From Sporomusa malonica (GTDB lineage: Bacteria > Bacillota > Negativicutes > Sporomusales > Sporomusaceae): a DNA stretch of 64,000 nt. Positions 9,160 to 15,821 of the stretch are shown here, in pieces (position 1 is the stretch's first letter; each line of letters begins with the position of its first letter). Both the position numbers and the translations under genes were made by a program. Where the stretch lies: assembly GCF_900176355.1 (NCBI RefSeq), contig NZ_FWXI01000003.1, forward strand, positions 124,001-188,000, read 5' to 3'. The notes beneath the pieces are model-generated. The model was not told the origin of the DNA, ran no database searches, and saw nothing but the letters and a program-made list of their open reading frames with translations.

Positions 9160-9543
9160 TTACTTACTTCCTGTCAAATCAGCTTTTATTTTCTCACTGA
9201 TATCGTTAACCACTTGCGAGGTCACTTCTGTCTTGCCTTTTTCAAGACCCATTTGCGTGAGAACATAGGAGACTGGAGAAATATCGACATGTTCAAGAAC
9301 CTTTTTAGCGCAAAGTACTGGGCATCCGTCAATAACGATAACTTGGCTGGCTTTTTTAGCGGTGTCAATGAACGGCTGCATATGGGCTGCAATACCAGTA
9401 ATACAGCTCATGCTGGCTTGAGCAAACCCTTCTCGTCTCAATTTGCGGCACACTTGGTCAGAAACCTCACCAACATCTGCACAACCTCCACAGGCATAAA
9501 CTATTCTTGATACCTCTTGCACGCCACCACAACAATTACTCAT
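9160..9543 (-). CDS. DGC-domain putative zinc-binding protein
   Basis: 127 residues with paired cysteine motifs: SNCCGGVQ at the N-terminus, YACGGCADVGEVSDQV, SCITGIAAHM, and VIDGCPVLCAKKVLEH. This DGCP/GCPxxCxK arrangement is typical of the DGC family, thought to bind zinc or another thiophilic metal. GAGGGGA lies eight bases before the ATG. It is the first gene of the ars-type operon and its promoter region contains the long AT palindrome at 9567-9602. A role in metalloid binding is possible but not shown. Confidence 0.8.
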   Translation of the reverse strand: MSNCCGGVQEVSRIVYACGGCADVGEVSDQVCRKLRREGFAQASMSCITGIAAHMQPFIDTAKKASQVIVIDGCPVLCAKKVLEHVDISPVSYVLTQMGLEKGKTEVTSQVVNDISEKIKADLTGSK

Positions 9544-9566
9544 AAAAAATCCCCTCGCATCTTTTC

Positions 9567-9602
9567 ATATTAATATATTATAAATCTATAATATATTAAT
9601 AT
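9567..9602. promoter_or_regulatory. 16-bp-arm palindrome, probable ArsR-family operator
   Basis: ATATTAATATATTATA (9567-9582), a four-base centre, and its exact reverse complement (9587-9602). It begins 24 bases before the start codon of the DGC-domain gene. ArsR/SmtB repressors bind AT-rich inverted repeats of this kind, and an ArsR gene lies 250 bases away. Transcription of the permease operon would be blocked by binding. Confidence 0.75.
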
Positions 9603-9770
9603 ATATATTAGCACTATTTTCCTATTAGGTCAATACCCATTTTTATACAGATTTTACTGCTAACGTCATTTAAACTAACATAAAGAAAACACGGTTTGCG
9701 CAGAGCCTTTGGCGAAAGCGCAAGCCGATGTTGCCCTTATCCAGGAGAAAGTAATACTTTCTATCAGGAC

Positions 9771-9794
9771 AAAAAAAAGCGGGGTTATTCCCCG
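9771..9794 (-). terminator. Terminator of the arsR transcript
   Basis: CGGGG and CCCCG (9780-9784, 9790-9794) form a short GC stem, followed on the minus strand by eight T. It separates arsR from the permease operon, so the two are transcribed independently. Confidence 0.8.
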
Positions 9795-9852
9795 ACTTAG
9801 CTGTCTAATGAATATAAGCTTCAATCGCTCGGTTATCCGGCCAGGTTAATAC

Positions 9853-10176
9853 TTACTTTAAAAATTTCAATATACTTTGGCTGTGCCCAATTTGTTCGCT
9901 GAGTGTTTTTTCAGCTGCGTTTATTACGTCAAACACAGATTTATATACTATTCGGTAAATTACCTTCTGTCCATCTTTGCGTGAATCAATTATGCCCTGT
10001 TTTTTTAAAACACTTAAATGCTGGGACAAATTCGACTGTTCAACGTCCAATTCCTCAATAATTTCGCACACACAACGTTCTTCTTGTTCCAGTGTGCGAA
10101 GGATTTTTACCCGTATAGGATGAGACAATGTTTTGAAAAAATCAGCCGTTAACTTAATCACTATATCTTCGGCCAT
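9853..10176 (-). CDS. arsR: ArsR-family metalloregulator
   Basis: 107 residues, one winged helix-turn-helix domain. The metalloid site ERCVCEIIEEL shows the CVC pair on the first DNA-binding helix, as in arsenic-responsive ArsR. The recognition helix reads VEQSNLSQHLSVLKKQGII, followed by the wing SRKDGQKVIYRI. Upstream codons starting from TTG at 10191 are possible, but the ATG at 10176 has GGGGG eight bases before it. It presumably represses the adjoining operon through the palindrome at 9567-9602 until arsenite or a relative binds the cysteines. Its own terminator follows. Confidence 0.88.
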   Translation of the reverse strand: MAEDIVIKLTADFFKTLSHPIRVKILRTLEQEERCVCEIIEELDVEQSNLSQHLSVLKKQGIIDSRKDGQKVIYRIVYKSVFDVINAAEKTLSEQIGHSQSILKFLK

Positions 10177-10321
10177 AATACTTACCCCCAACGTGCCAGA
10201 ATGAGCTCTTGTACCATAAACCCTTAAAGAGTCAGTAGGTAATTGTAGACGGAATTATAATCTTCATATTAGCCCTTTATCATATAGTAAAGCACGCTAG
10301 ATAAAAATACAAACTTTTTCT

Positions 10322-10534
10322 TTAGACAGGTCCCCTCATCCTTCTCGAAGCAAGATCGCATTCCTTTAGCATTAGATTCTGCTGTGGAGTCATCGGCTCG
10401 CCATCTTCAAATTGTGGTTCAATAAAATAATAACAATCGGCTTTATTTTGCGGGCTTCCCTCAGATACGTCTACTAGGTATTTAAGACACCATTTCTGTC
10501 CATTTGCCTGATGCTGCGCAATACCGCACCCCAA
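10322..10534 (-). CDS. Small protein of unknown function
   Basis: 70 codons from a TTG at 10534, six bases after the stop of the phosphoesterase gene. The composition looks like a real protein: GCGIAQHQANGQKWCLKYLV, then CYYFIEPQFEDGEPMTP and ECDLASRRMRGPV. Three cysteines lie within the first 35 residues. I recognise no family. The start has no convincing ribosome-binding site, so it may be translated by coupling to the gene in front or be the tail of a truncated gene. Confidence 0.4.
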   Translation of the reverse strand: MGCGIAQHQANGQKWCLKYLVDVSEGSPQNKADCYYFIEPQFEDGEPMTPQQNLMLKECDLASRRMRGPV

Positions 10535-10540
10535 ACAGTT

Positions 10541-11668
10541 TTATTCAAATTTGATATTAATTTCAACAATCTCCGGTCGATTACCAAGTCTTATTGGCGG
10601 GCCCCACGTGCCATAGCCACACGACACAATTAGTTGATACGAATCTTTTTTCAGATAGCCCCAGTCTTGCTCATATATTCGTTTAGTGATCAGATTATTG
10701 GGGAAGAATTGACCATTGTGTGTATGGCCCGATACTTGAAGATCCACACCTTGTTGAGCTGCTTCGTTAATGCGTGATGGTTGATGATCCATTAATATTA
10801 TTATTTTCTTTTTATCAATATCTTTCATTATATCGACAAGTGACCCTGTTCCTCTGGCAGCATATCGGACAGCAGAAAGATCGTCACGACCTACAATATA
10901 AACAGCATCACCAATCGTAGTCCACTGATCTTGAAGGACAGTAATACCGTTGTTTTTTAATAGTGAAACTGCTAGGGCTGGTTGTCCGCTAATATATTCA
11001 TGGTTGCCTAGAACCGCATATGATCCAAACCGAGCTTTTACATTTCGAAGTGGTTCTGCGATCTTGTTGCTTGCCACATATGTAGCATCATCATCAATTT
11101 GATCGCCGGCATATAAGACTATATCCGGGTTCAGGTCATTTAAGGATTCTGCTAATCGTTCCACGCGATCAATTCCAACGACCCGGCCCATATGAATGTC
11201 TGACACCAAAACAATCTTTAAATTATCGATTCCTTCGGCCTTTTTATTAATCGACATATCATAGCGAGTTATTACTGGGTTTAGCGCATTCCAAGCTCCG
11301 TATGCTAACATTCCTAGGAGGATAAATAAAACTATAAAACCCTGGTTAGTCATGTCTTTCGCTATAGCCGGTAAGAAGTTTAATCGTTTATCGACGATTT
11401 TTATAATATCTAGTATAAACCACAAAAGCACTGACCAATATGTTACGGCTAACCACCAATCCCCGATGATAAATAAGATTTCTGCCTTAGCTATACCCGT
11501 CCTTGCCAGGATACGTGCGAGGATAGGGGAGGCTGCTACTAATATAAATACAACCCAATAAAATATTGACGGACCGTTTACTAATGTTTTTAACCAGTAA
11601 AAAAAACGATTGCCGATATATACGTTAGCCAGCCCATAGACTATTGAGAAGGTTAGAAGAAATCCCAT
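10541..11668 (-). CDS. Membrane-anchored calcineurin-like metallophosphoesterase (YkuE type)
   Basis: 375 residues. The first 120 or so are hydrophobic with four probable membrane helices. The remainder is a metallophosphoesterase domain with all metal motifs: LVSDIHMGR, LYAGDQIDD, VLGNHEYISG and SGHTHNGQF. The family is thought to hydrolyse phosphodiester or pyrophosphate bonds in membrane lipids such as UDP-diacylglucosamine. The specific substrate here is unknown. The frame is open to a TTG at 11746, but the ATG at 11668 has AGGGGGC five bases upstream and begins the first membrane helix. It has a terminator region upstream belonging to the next gene. Confidence 0.85.
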   Translation of the reverse strand: MGFLLTFSIVYGLANVYIGNRFFYWLKTLVNGPSIFYWVVFILVAASPILARILARTGIAKAEILFIIGDWWLAVTYWSVLLWFILDIIKIVDKRLNFLPAIAKDMTNQGFIVLFILLGMLAYGAWNALNPVITRYDMSINKKAEGIDNLKIVLVSDIHMGRVVGIDRVERLAESLNDLNPDIVLYAGDQIDDDATYVASNKIAEPLRNVKARFGSYAVLGNHEYISGQPALAVSLLKNNGITVLQDQWTTIGDAVYIVGRDDLSAVRYAARGTGSLVDIMKDIDKKKIIILMDHQPSRINEAAQQGVDLQVSGHTHNGQFFPNNLITKRIYEQDWGYLKKDSYQLIVSCGYGTWGPPIRLGNRPEIVEINIKFE

Positions 11669-11779
11669 ATTAGCCCCCTGAAAAAAAATAATCACTTTTT
11701 CATAATACAACGTAAAAATTAAAAGCGCAAATAGAAGGACGGACAAGTTAATAAAAAAGCCCCCCTAGCGCAAGGACAC

Positions 11780-11827
11780 AAAAAACAAGAAGACCCCAAT
11801 CACTGCATTAAACAAGGATTGAGGTCT
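11780..11827 (-). terminator. Terminator of the FAD-linked oxidase gene
   Basis: AGACCCCAATC (11791-11801) pairs with GATTGAGGTCT (11817-11827) with one mismatch, followed on the minus strand by CTTGTTTTTTGTG. It lies 63 bases past the stop of the oxidase gene. Confidence 0.75.
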
Positions 11828-11889
11828 AATTACTTTCTAATAATGCGGATCCCTATTCGTATTTATAGCACAAGTGGGAGCGAGCAGAC

Positions 11890-13227
11890 CTATCCACAGT
11901 ACACCGTTTTAATACTCTGCGGAAACTCAAACACATTGTGAGGATCATACTCTTTCTTGATGCTCCGCAATTCTTCTATATGTTCTCCATAATAGGCACA
12001 CTCATAATTTGGCAAATTATTATAGGGGAAATTTACATATGAACCCACAGATAAAGTATAAATATACTTAAATCCTGATGCTACCCATTCTTCAACAACC
12101 GGCGCTGCTGCTTCACTCTCCCAGCTAGACGAAATTCCCATTATATAGTTAGCCTGCCTGTAAAAGAAAGCAGTACTATCTGTTTTCATAGCTCTAACGG
12201 CTCCGCCTAATGAGTACAGTCCAATAAAAGAATTATCCTCAGTAGGTGCGGCCTCTATAAGGTCTATAATTTTTTCCAATTCACAATAGGAAAGCTGTCT
12301 TTCGATAAATCTTCCTGTAGCTTTAAAAGCCTCCCGCAAAGGATAGAGTGCCCCTATTATCTTTACAGCATCAATAAAGTCTACATACTCAATATTCTCG
12401 TAAGTTATTCCAGGAATACTTAAAAAAGGCTCTAAAAGCTGTCTAGCCTCCTCAGGATATCCATAAAAGAATCCAAAAAGCAAAGGGCCTGGCTTGTATA
12501 TTCTACCGAAAGCACTGATCCTCGGGTCTAAATTCCTTAACCATTCTTGCCAGGCTTGTAAAAATCCAAGCCTAGCAGACTTATTATCCCACTTTAACCG
12601 AATGAGTGTTACTTTGTTTATCTTCTTCAGATGGAATTTGTATGAGGTCATGACCCCGAAATTCCCGCCTCCTGCTCCTCGCAACGCCCAAAATAGTTTT
12701 ACATTATGGCAGTTGTTTGCTGTTAACAGGTTCCCACTAGCATCTACCATTTGTGCTTCAATAAGACTATCAGTCGTAAGCCCCAAATATCGGGTAGATA
12801 AGCCGATACCGCCTCCTAATACCAACCCAGAAATACCTACCGTCGGACAAGTTCCACCGGGAAAAGTATATCCTGAATTATAGAGGGTTTTATATAAATG
12901 CATGAGTCTCGTTCCAGCTTGCACTTCAACGGTATCGTCCTCAGAATTGACCTTGATACCATTCATGCAAGAAGTATCTATGACCAGTTTATCCGTACCG
13001 ACAGAGTAGCCCTCGTAATGATGTCCTCCAGAGCGAATCCTCACTTGTATTCCCTGTCTTTCTGACCATAATACAGCATTGACTATGTCCTGTATATTAC
13101 GGCAATAACAAATAGCTAAGGGGCACTTGTTTATCGCCTCATTGTATTCTTGTCTCGCACAATTATACTCAGCATCACAAGGTAATATCACCTTTCCTGT
13201 TAGCCCTTGGCAATTCACAGTATTCAC
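11890..13227 (-). CDS. BBE-type FAD-linked oxidoreductase with bicovalent flavin motifs
   Basis: 445 residues. An FAD_binding_4 domain (about 35-175) carries RSGGHHYEGYS, whose histidine would bind the flavin 8-methyl group. GGTCPTVGISGLVLGGGIG contains the cysteine used for the second bond. A C-terminal BBE segment reads YGEHIEELRSIKKEYDPHNV. Family members oxidise sugars, polyphenols or alkaloid-like substrates with oxygen or another acceptor; the substrate here is unknown. Start is a GTG at 13227, or a second GTG at 13218 that is better spaced from AAAGGG. There is no signal peptide. It is the second reading frame behind a Moco-type riboswitch, although it is itself a flavin enzyme. Confidence 0.85.
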   Translation of the reverse strand: MNTVNCQGLTGKVILPCDAEYNCARQEYNEAINKCPLAICYCRNIQDIVNAVLWSERQGIQVRIRSGGHHYEGYSVGTDKLVIDTSCMNGIKVNSEDDTVEVQAGTRLMHLYKTLYNSGYTFPGGTCPTVGISGLVLGGGIGLSTRYLGLTTDSLIEAQMVDASGNLLTANNCHNVKLFWALRGAGGGNFGVMTSYKFHLKKINKVTLIRLKWDNKSARLGFLQAWQEWLRNLDPRISAFGRIYKPGPLLFGFFYGYPEEARQLLEPFLSIPGITYENIEYVDFIDAVKIIGALYPLREAFKATGRFIERQLSYCELEKIIDLIEAAPTEDNSFIGLYSLGGAVRAMKTDSTAFFYRQANYIMGISSSWESEAAAPVVEEWVASGFKYIYTLSVGSYVNFPYNNLPNYECAYYGEHIEELRSIKKEYDPHNVFEFPQSIKTVYCG

Positions 13228-13248
13228 CCTTTCTTCTTTCTCTTTAGA

Positions 13249-13404
13249 TTATTTTATGTTAATTGCCCAAATTCGGTTACAGGAGCCAACAAAACCATAA
13301 TCATCATGAAGCAGATATTTTGTTTTTTCAATCCTCTGCTTTTTCCAAACCTCCTTTAAATGAGTCAATGAATCGTCACTATCTGACTCATAAGTGTCAA
13401 GCAC
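13249..13404 (-). CDS. Unrecognised 51-residue protein behind the riboswitch
   Basis: A GTG at 13404, preceded by AAAGGGG about eight bases upstream, opens a frame of 51 codons ending TAA at 13249-13251. The product includes LDTYESDSDDSLTHLKEVW, KKQRIEKTKYLLHDD and YGFVGSCNRIWAINIK. It is hydrophilic, with one cysteine and no membrane segment. I do not recognise a family. It is the first frame after the riboswitch terminator and the oxidase gene starts 22 bases later, so the two are probably cotranscribed. It could be a leader or helper protein, or the end of a truncated gene. Confidence 0.5.
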   Translation of the reverse strand: MLDTYESDSDDSLTHLKEVWKKQRIEKTKYLLHDDYGFVGSCNRIWAINIK

Positions 13405-13433
13405 TCTTTTCACCCCTTTCTGCGTCTAGACCA

Positions 13434-13467
13434 ATAAAAAAACTTCTGGCCGAAGACGCACAGAAGT
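13434..13467 (-). terminator. Intrinsic terminator of the Moco-type riboswitch
   Basis: On the minus strand ACTTCTG (13467-13461) pairs with CAGAAGT (13448-13442), followed by seven T. It directly follows the aptamer, the expected place for a transcription-attenuating expression platform. Confidence 0.8.
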
Positions 13468-13484
13468 CATGTAAAACTTATGAA

Positions 13485-13594
13485 GCGCATCCTTCCCAAG
13501 TAGTGGAGGCAGTAAAATTTCTTTCACTGCCCTGTGAACCTAGGTTCAGGCTGCAAGACCATAGTTGCCCTTAGGTCATGCAGCTCGGAGTGCC
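13485..13594 (-). ncRNA. Molybdenum (tungsten) cofactor-type riboswitch aptamer
   Basis: Read on the minus strand from 13594. A closing helix GCA(C)TCC pairs with GGATGC at the 3' end. It encloses three hairpins: GCTGCA...TGCAGC with an inner GACC...GGTC, TGAACC-TA-GGTTCA, and GGCAGT...ACTGCC. The conserved-looking single strands are CTCCGAG, CACAGGGCAG and CTGCCTCCACTAC. This arrangement matches what I know of the Moco RNA motif. A terminator hairpin follows, suggesting transcriptional control of the small ORF and the flavin oxidase. Cobalamin and c-di-GMP aptamers share isolated words with it but lack their defining boxes here. Confidence 0.72.
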
Positions 13595-13599
13595 ATTTT

Positions 13600-13668
13600 T
13601 TAGTTAGAAAAAACTACCAATGCAATAACTAAAATTAATACCAATTCCGGCATACTAAAATTAAACAT
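13600..13668 (-). pseudogene. tatA: Truncated tatA (first 20 codons only)
   Basis: After AGGCGG the minus strand reads MFNFSMPELVLILVIALVVF, then SN and a stop. This is the membrane helix of a TatA/TatB protein (MxxFSxPELxLILVIALVVFGPKKLPE...), cut off exactly where the hinge and amphipathic helix should start. It abuts the riboswitch 5' end, so a deletion probably joined tatA to the DNA behind it. Confidence 0.7.
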
Positions 13669-13793
13669 AAACAGTACCGCCTTTTTAAGTATTTTATGAT
13701 TTAATTAGGAGCCCATCCCATCGAACACTGTCTTTGTTACACTCAGAATAAGTAACAAAAGTCTGTAGTACACTAATTAGGTAAACAGATATA

Positions 13794-14900
13794 CTACAAG
13801 ACGATTAACTCATAATCGCGGCTGCCCATACCTATTTCTGCTCCATATCGCAATTGGGTAGTACCGTCTATATGAGAACGCAAACCATGAAATTTATCCG
13901 CGCCGGCTTCACAATTGCAAGAAAGAAAAGAGTCAGAGAACCCAAGCTGCTTATTTACTAGATCATAACTTGCCTGATCAATAGCTACAGGGTCCGTTGA
14001 TGCCAAAAAACCAATATCAGGAACAATCGGTGCATCGCTCCACGGTACACAATCACAATCAGGCGTAATATTCAAGAGAAAGTTAATATAACCGATACGT
14101 TTCTCGTGGGCTTTGGCAACCCCATAGCCATATTCGGTCATTCGTTCCAGCATGGCGGCTAGGTCTGTATTCCAGTCCATGCCGATGGCTTTTACGGGAC
14201 ATACAGTTAAGCACTCGCCGCAGCCGACACATTTATCCAAAGCGATATTGGCTTTTTTTCCACTCACCGTAATGGCCTTTTCCGGACAAATAGCACTGCA
14301 CTTGGCACAACCAACGCACGTATTTTGATCGACTACAATCTTAGTAGCATGCTGCTCTTTTTTACCAACAGCAGGTGCTCCACCCATGGCAAGATTTTTT
14401 ATTGCCCCGCCGAAGCCAGCCATCTCATGTCCTTTGAAGTGGGACAATACAATCATGCTGTCAGTACTTACCATGTCTTTTGCCAGTTTCACCTTTTTAA
14501 AATGTTTTTTATCAATCTGTACTTCAGTAACATTTTCACTGCGTAATCCATCGGCGATGATAATTGGCGCTCCTGTAACCGTATAATCAAAGCCATGCTC
14601 CAATGCGGTCAGCAGATGATCCACCGAATTATGCCGGCTTCCCGAATAGAGTGTATTGGTATCGGTTAGAAAAGGTTTAGCACCTTTTTCTTTTACTTTG
14701 TCTACCACTTGGCGTACAAAAACAGGATTAATATAACCATCGCTGCCGCGTTCTCCGAAGGTCAGCTTTATAGCTGTGAGGTCATTTGGTTGAATAAGCT
14801 CGCTGAAACCGGCACGGTCAAATAGGTTCCTTATCTTGCTAATTTTATTATTCTTGTCTGTTCTCGTTCTGAGATTTACAAAATATACTTTGCTCGACAT
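13794..14900 (-). CDS. DUF362-family protein with two [4Fe-4S] clusters
   Basis: 368 residues. An N-terminal DUF362 domain (TFGERGSDGYINPVFVRQVV, LTDTNTLYSGSRHNS, LSHFKGHEMAGFGGAIKNL) is interrupted by a two-cluster ferredoxin module at about 190-245. That module reads CVGCAKCSAICPEKAI and CVGCGECLTVCPVKAI. A C-terminal part has FLASTDPVAIDQASYDLVN. No signal sequence is present, so it is cytoplasmic. The biochemical function of DUF362 proteins is not settled; an iron-sulfur redox role is usually assumed. GAGGGGG lies about eight bases before the ATG. Downstream the transcript would run into the tatA scrap and the riboswitch. Confidence 0.85.
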   Translation of the reverse strand: MSSKVYFVNLRTRTDKNNKISKIRNLFDRAGFSELIQPNDLTAIKLTFGERGSDGYINPVFVRQVVDKVKEKGAKPFLTDTNTLYSGSRHNSVDHLLTALEHGFDYTVTGAPIIIADGLRSENVTEVQIDKKHFKKVKLAKDMVSTDSMIVLSHFKGHEMAGFGGAIKNLAMGGAPAVGKKEQHATKIVVDQNTCVGCAKCSAICPEKAITVSGKKANIALDKCVGCGECLTVCPVKAIGMDWNTDLAAMLERMTEYGYGVAKAHEKRIGYINFLLNITPDCDCVPWSDAPIVPDIGFLASTDPVAIDQASYDLVNKQLGFSDSFLSCNCEAGADKFHGLRSHIDGTTQLRYGAEIGMGSRDYELIVL

Positions 14901-14964
14901 ATTTTTTTCCCCCTCTTAAATAAAAATATTTACATTTATAATATAACTTTGAGTCAGAACTCCC

Positions 14965-15090
14965 CCCACAGCCGCGCTCTGAAAAGGATAGTCAATTTCC
15001 CACCAAGACAAAAAGTGCTGTTCTTGATTTTCCAGCTCCACCGTCTCCCCGATCATTGGTATAAGAGGCCTGTAATTTCTATAATGGATC
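14965..15090 (-). pseudogene. Mosaic scrap: MBL-fold hydrolase C-terminus joined to a DUF362 piece
   Basis: The minus strand reads NYRPLIPMIGETVELENQEQ, then HFLSWWE. This closely resembles the C-terminus of the metallo-hydrolase at 23845-24978 (NYRLLTPLIGEPVELENEQQ, VFSSWWE). It then runs straight into IDYPFQSA, a string also present in the DUF362 protein at 28246-29202 (VIDYPFQSPP). No start or catalytic part is left. The join looks like a deletion between two ancestral genes. Confidence 0.55.
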
Positions 15091-15121
15091 ATATTTTAAA
15101 TCAGACAAGCATCCAAAAAGA

Positions 15122-15176
15122 GAGCTGGTGCACTAGTAGTTAAATTTTCTTGAATGCATCAGCCCTATTTTTTATT
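15122..15176. terminator. Probable terminator hairpin
   Basis: AGCTGGTGCA (15123-15132) and TGCATCAGCC (15155-15164) can pair over ten positions with two imperfect pairs, followed by CTATTTTTTATTT. It lies just past the flavodoxin-family fragment and may end the MFS-MerR transcript. Confidence 0.45.
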
Positions 15177-15197
15177 TACACTAAAACACCTAATTGA

Positions 15198-15431
15198 TTA
15201 AACTGATTTTTCCATTTCGTAAGCTTCTTGCAAAACTGAGGGCAGGTTACGGATAGCCCCCAATTGATCTGCACCAGCACCACGCACTACGCCGGACAGC
15301 TTCGTTTTTTCAAAGCAATCGATCCATCCCTGTAAGCCTTTCACTGCACCATCCATAGAGGCAGTACCCCCATCTGCTGAAGTTGCTAACAAATAGATAT
15401 CACGAAAAGAATACTTCGCAGGATCATTCAT
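15198..15431 (-). pseudogene. C-terminal fragment of a flavodoxin-family (FMN reductase-like) protein
   Basis: 77 codons from an ATG at 15431 read YSFRDIYLLATSADGGTASM, AVKGLQGWIDCFEKTKLSGV and VRGAGADQLGAIRNL. This is the C-terminal third of a flavodoxin-family protein that normally has about 180 residues with an N-terminal FMN-binding motif, which is absent here. The ATG has no ribosome-binding site and lies seven bases after the MerR stop. It is therefore most likely the remains of a third gene of the MFS-MerR operon. Confidence 0.65.
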
Positions 15432-15437
15432 TTTCCA

Positions 15438-15794
15438 TCAAGATTTCTCAAGATCATCGTAGTTTTCAATTTTGCAAGCCAATCGTTCTCTTGTTGCCTG
15501 CAAATTTGCAATACGATCATTTAAACGCTTTAATTCTTCCTGTAAAAGCTCCTTCCTTGCCTCTTTTGTTTTACTTCCCTGCTGATAAAGCTGGACATAT
15601 TCAACAAGGACTTCTACTGGAATACCGGCATTTCGCATACAGTGAATAAATTCAATCCATCCACAGCTGTAATCGTCATAGTCGCGAATCCCATTTGGTT
15701 TACGCGGAACCGGCGGGATCAAACCGACTCGTTCGTAATAGCGCAATGCGTCCTGTGTCATACCGTATTTTTCACTGACCTCTGAAATTACCAT
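15438..15794 (-). CDS. MerR-family regulator of the MFS operon
   Basis: 118 residues. The N-terminal MerR helix-turn-helix reads ISEVSEKYGMTQDALRYYER, then VGLIPPVPRKPNGIRDY. A coiled-coil dimer helix runs from about 75 to 115. There is no effector domain and no cysteine pair typical of metal sensing. This resembles short MerR proteins that sense aldehydes or electrophiles. AAGGAG is eight bases before the ATG at 15794; the upstream GTG at 15803 overlaps that site and is rejected. It closes the MFS gene by 27 bases. The 19-bp-spacer promoter in front of that operon is a natural autoregulatory target. Confidence 0.85.
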   Translation of the reverse strand: MVISEVSEKYGMTQDALRYYERVGLIPPVPRKPNGIRDYDDYSCGWIEFIHCMRNAGIPVEVLVEYVQLYQQGSKTKEARKELLQEELKRLNDRIANLQATRERLACKIENYDDLEKS

Positions 15795-15821
15795 TTGATT
15801 CACTCCTTCTTTTCAATTGGT

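Noticed and set aside
9640..9770. Possible fragment of an efflux-channel protein on the plus strand (AKAQADVALIQEKV)
   Set aside because: The similarity to TolC-type coiled coils is low-complexity and short, with no start or neighbouring domain. It cannot be supported.
13485..13594. Cobalamin riboswitch in front of the flavin oxidase
   Set aside because: Words like CCACT...GGGAAGG occur, but the B12-box (AGYCAGGAGACC) and the upstream GGTG-AAATCC element are missing. The hairpin order fits the Moco RNA motif better.
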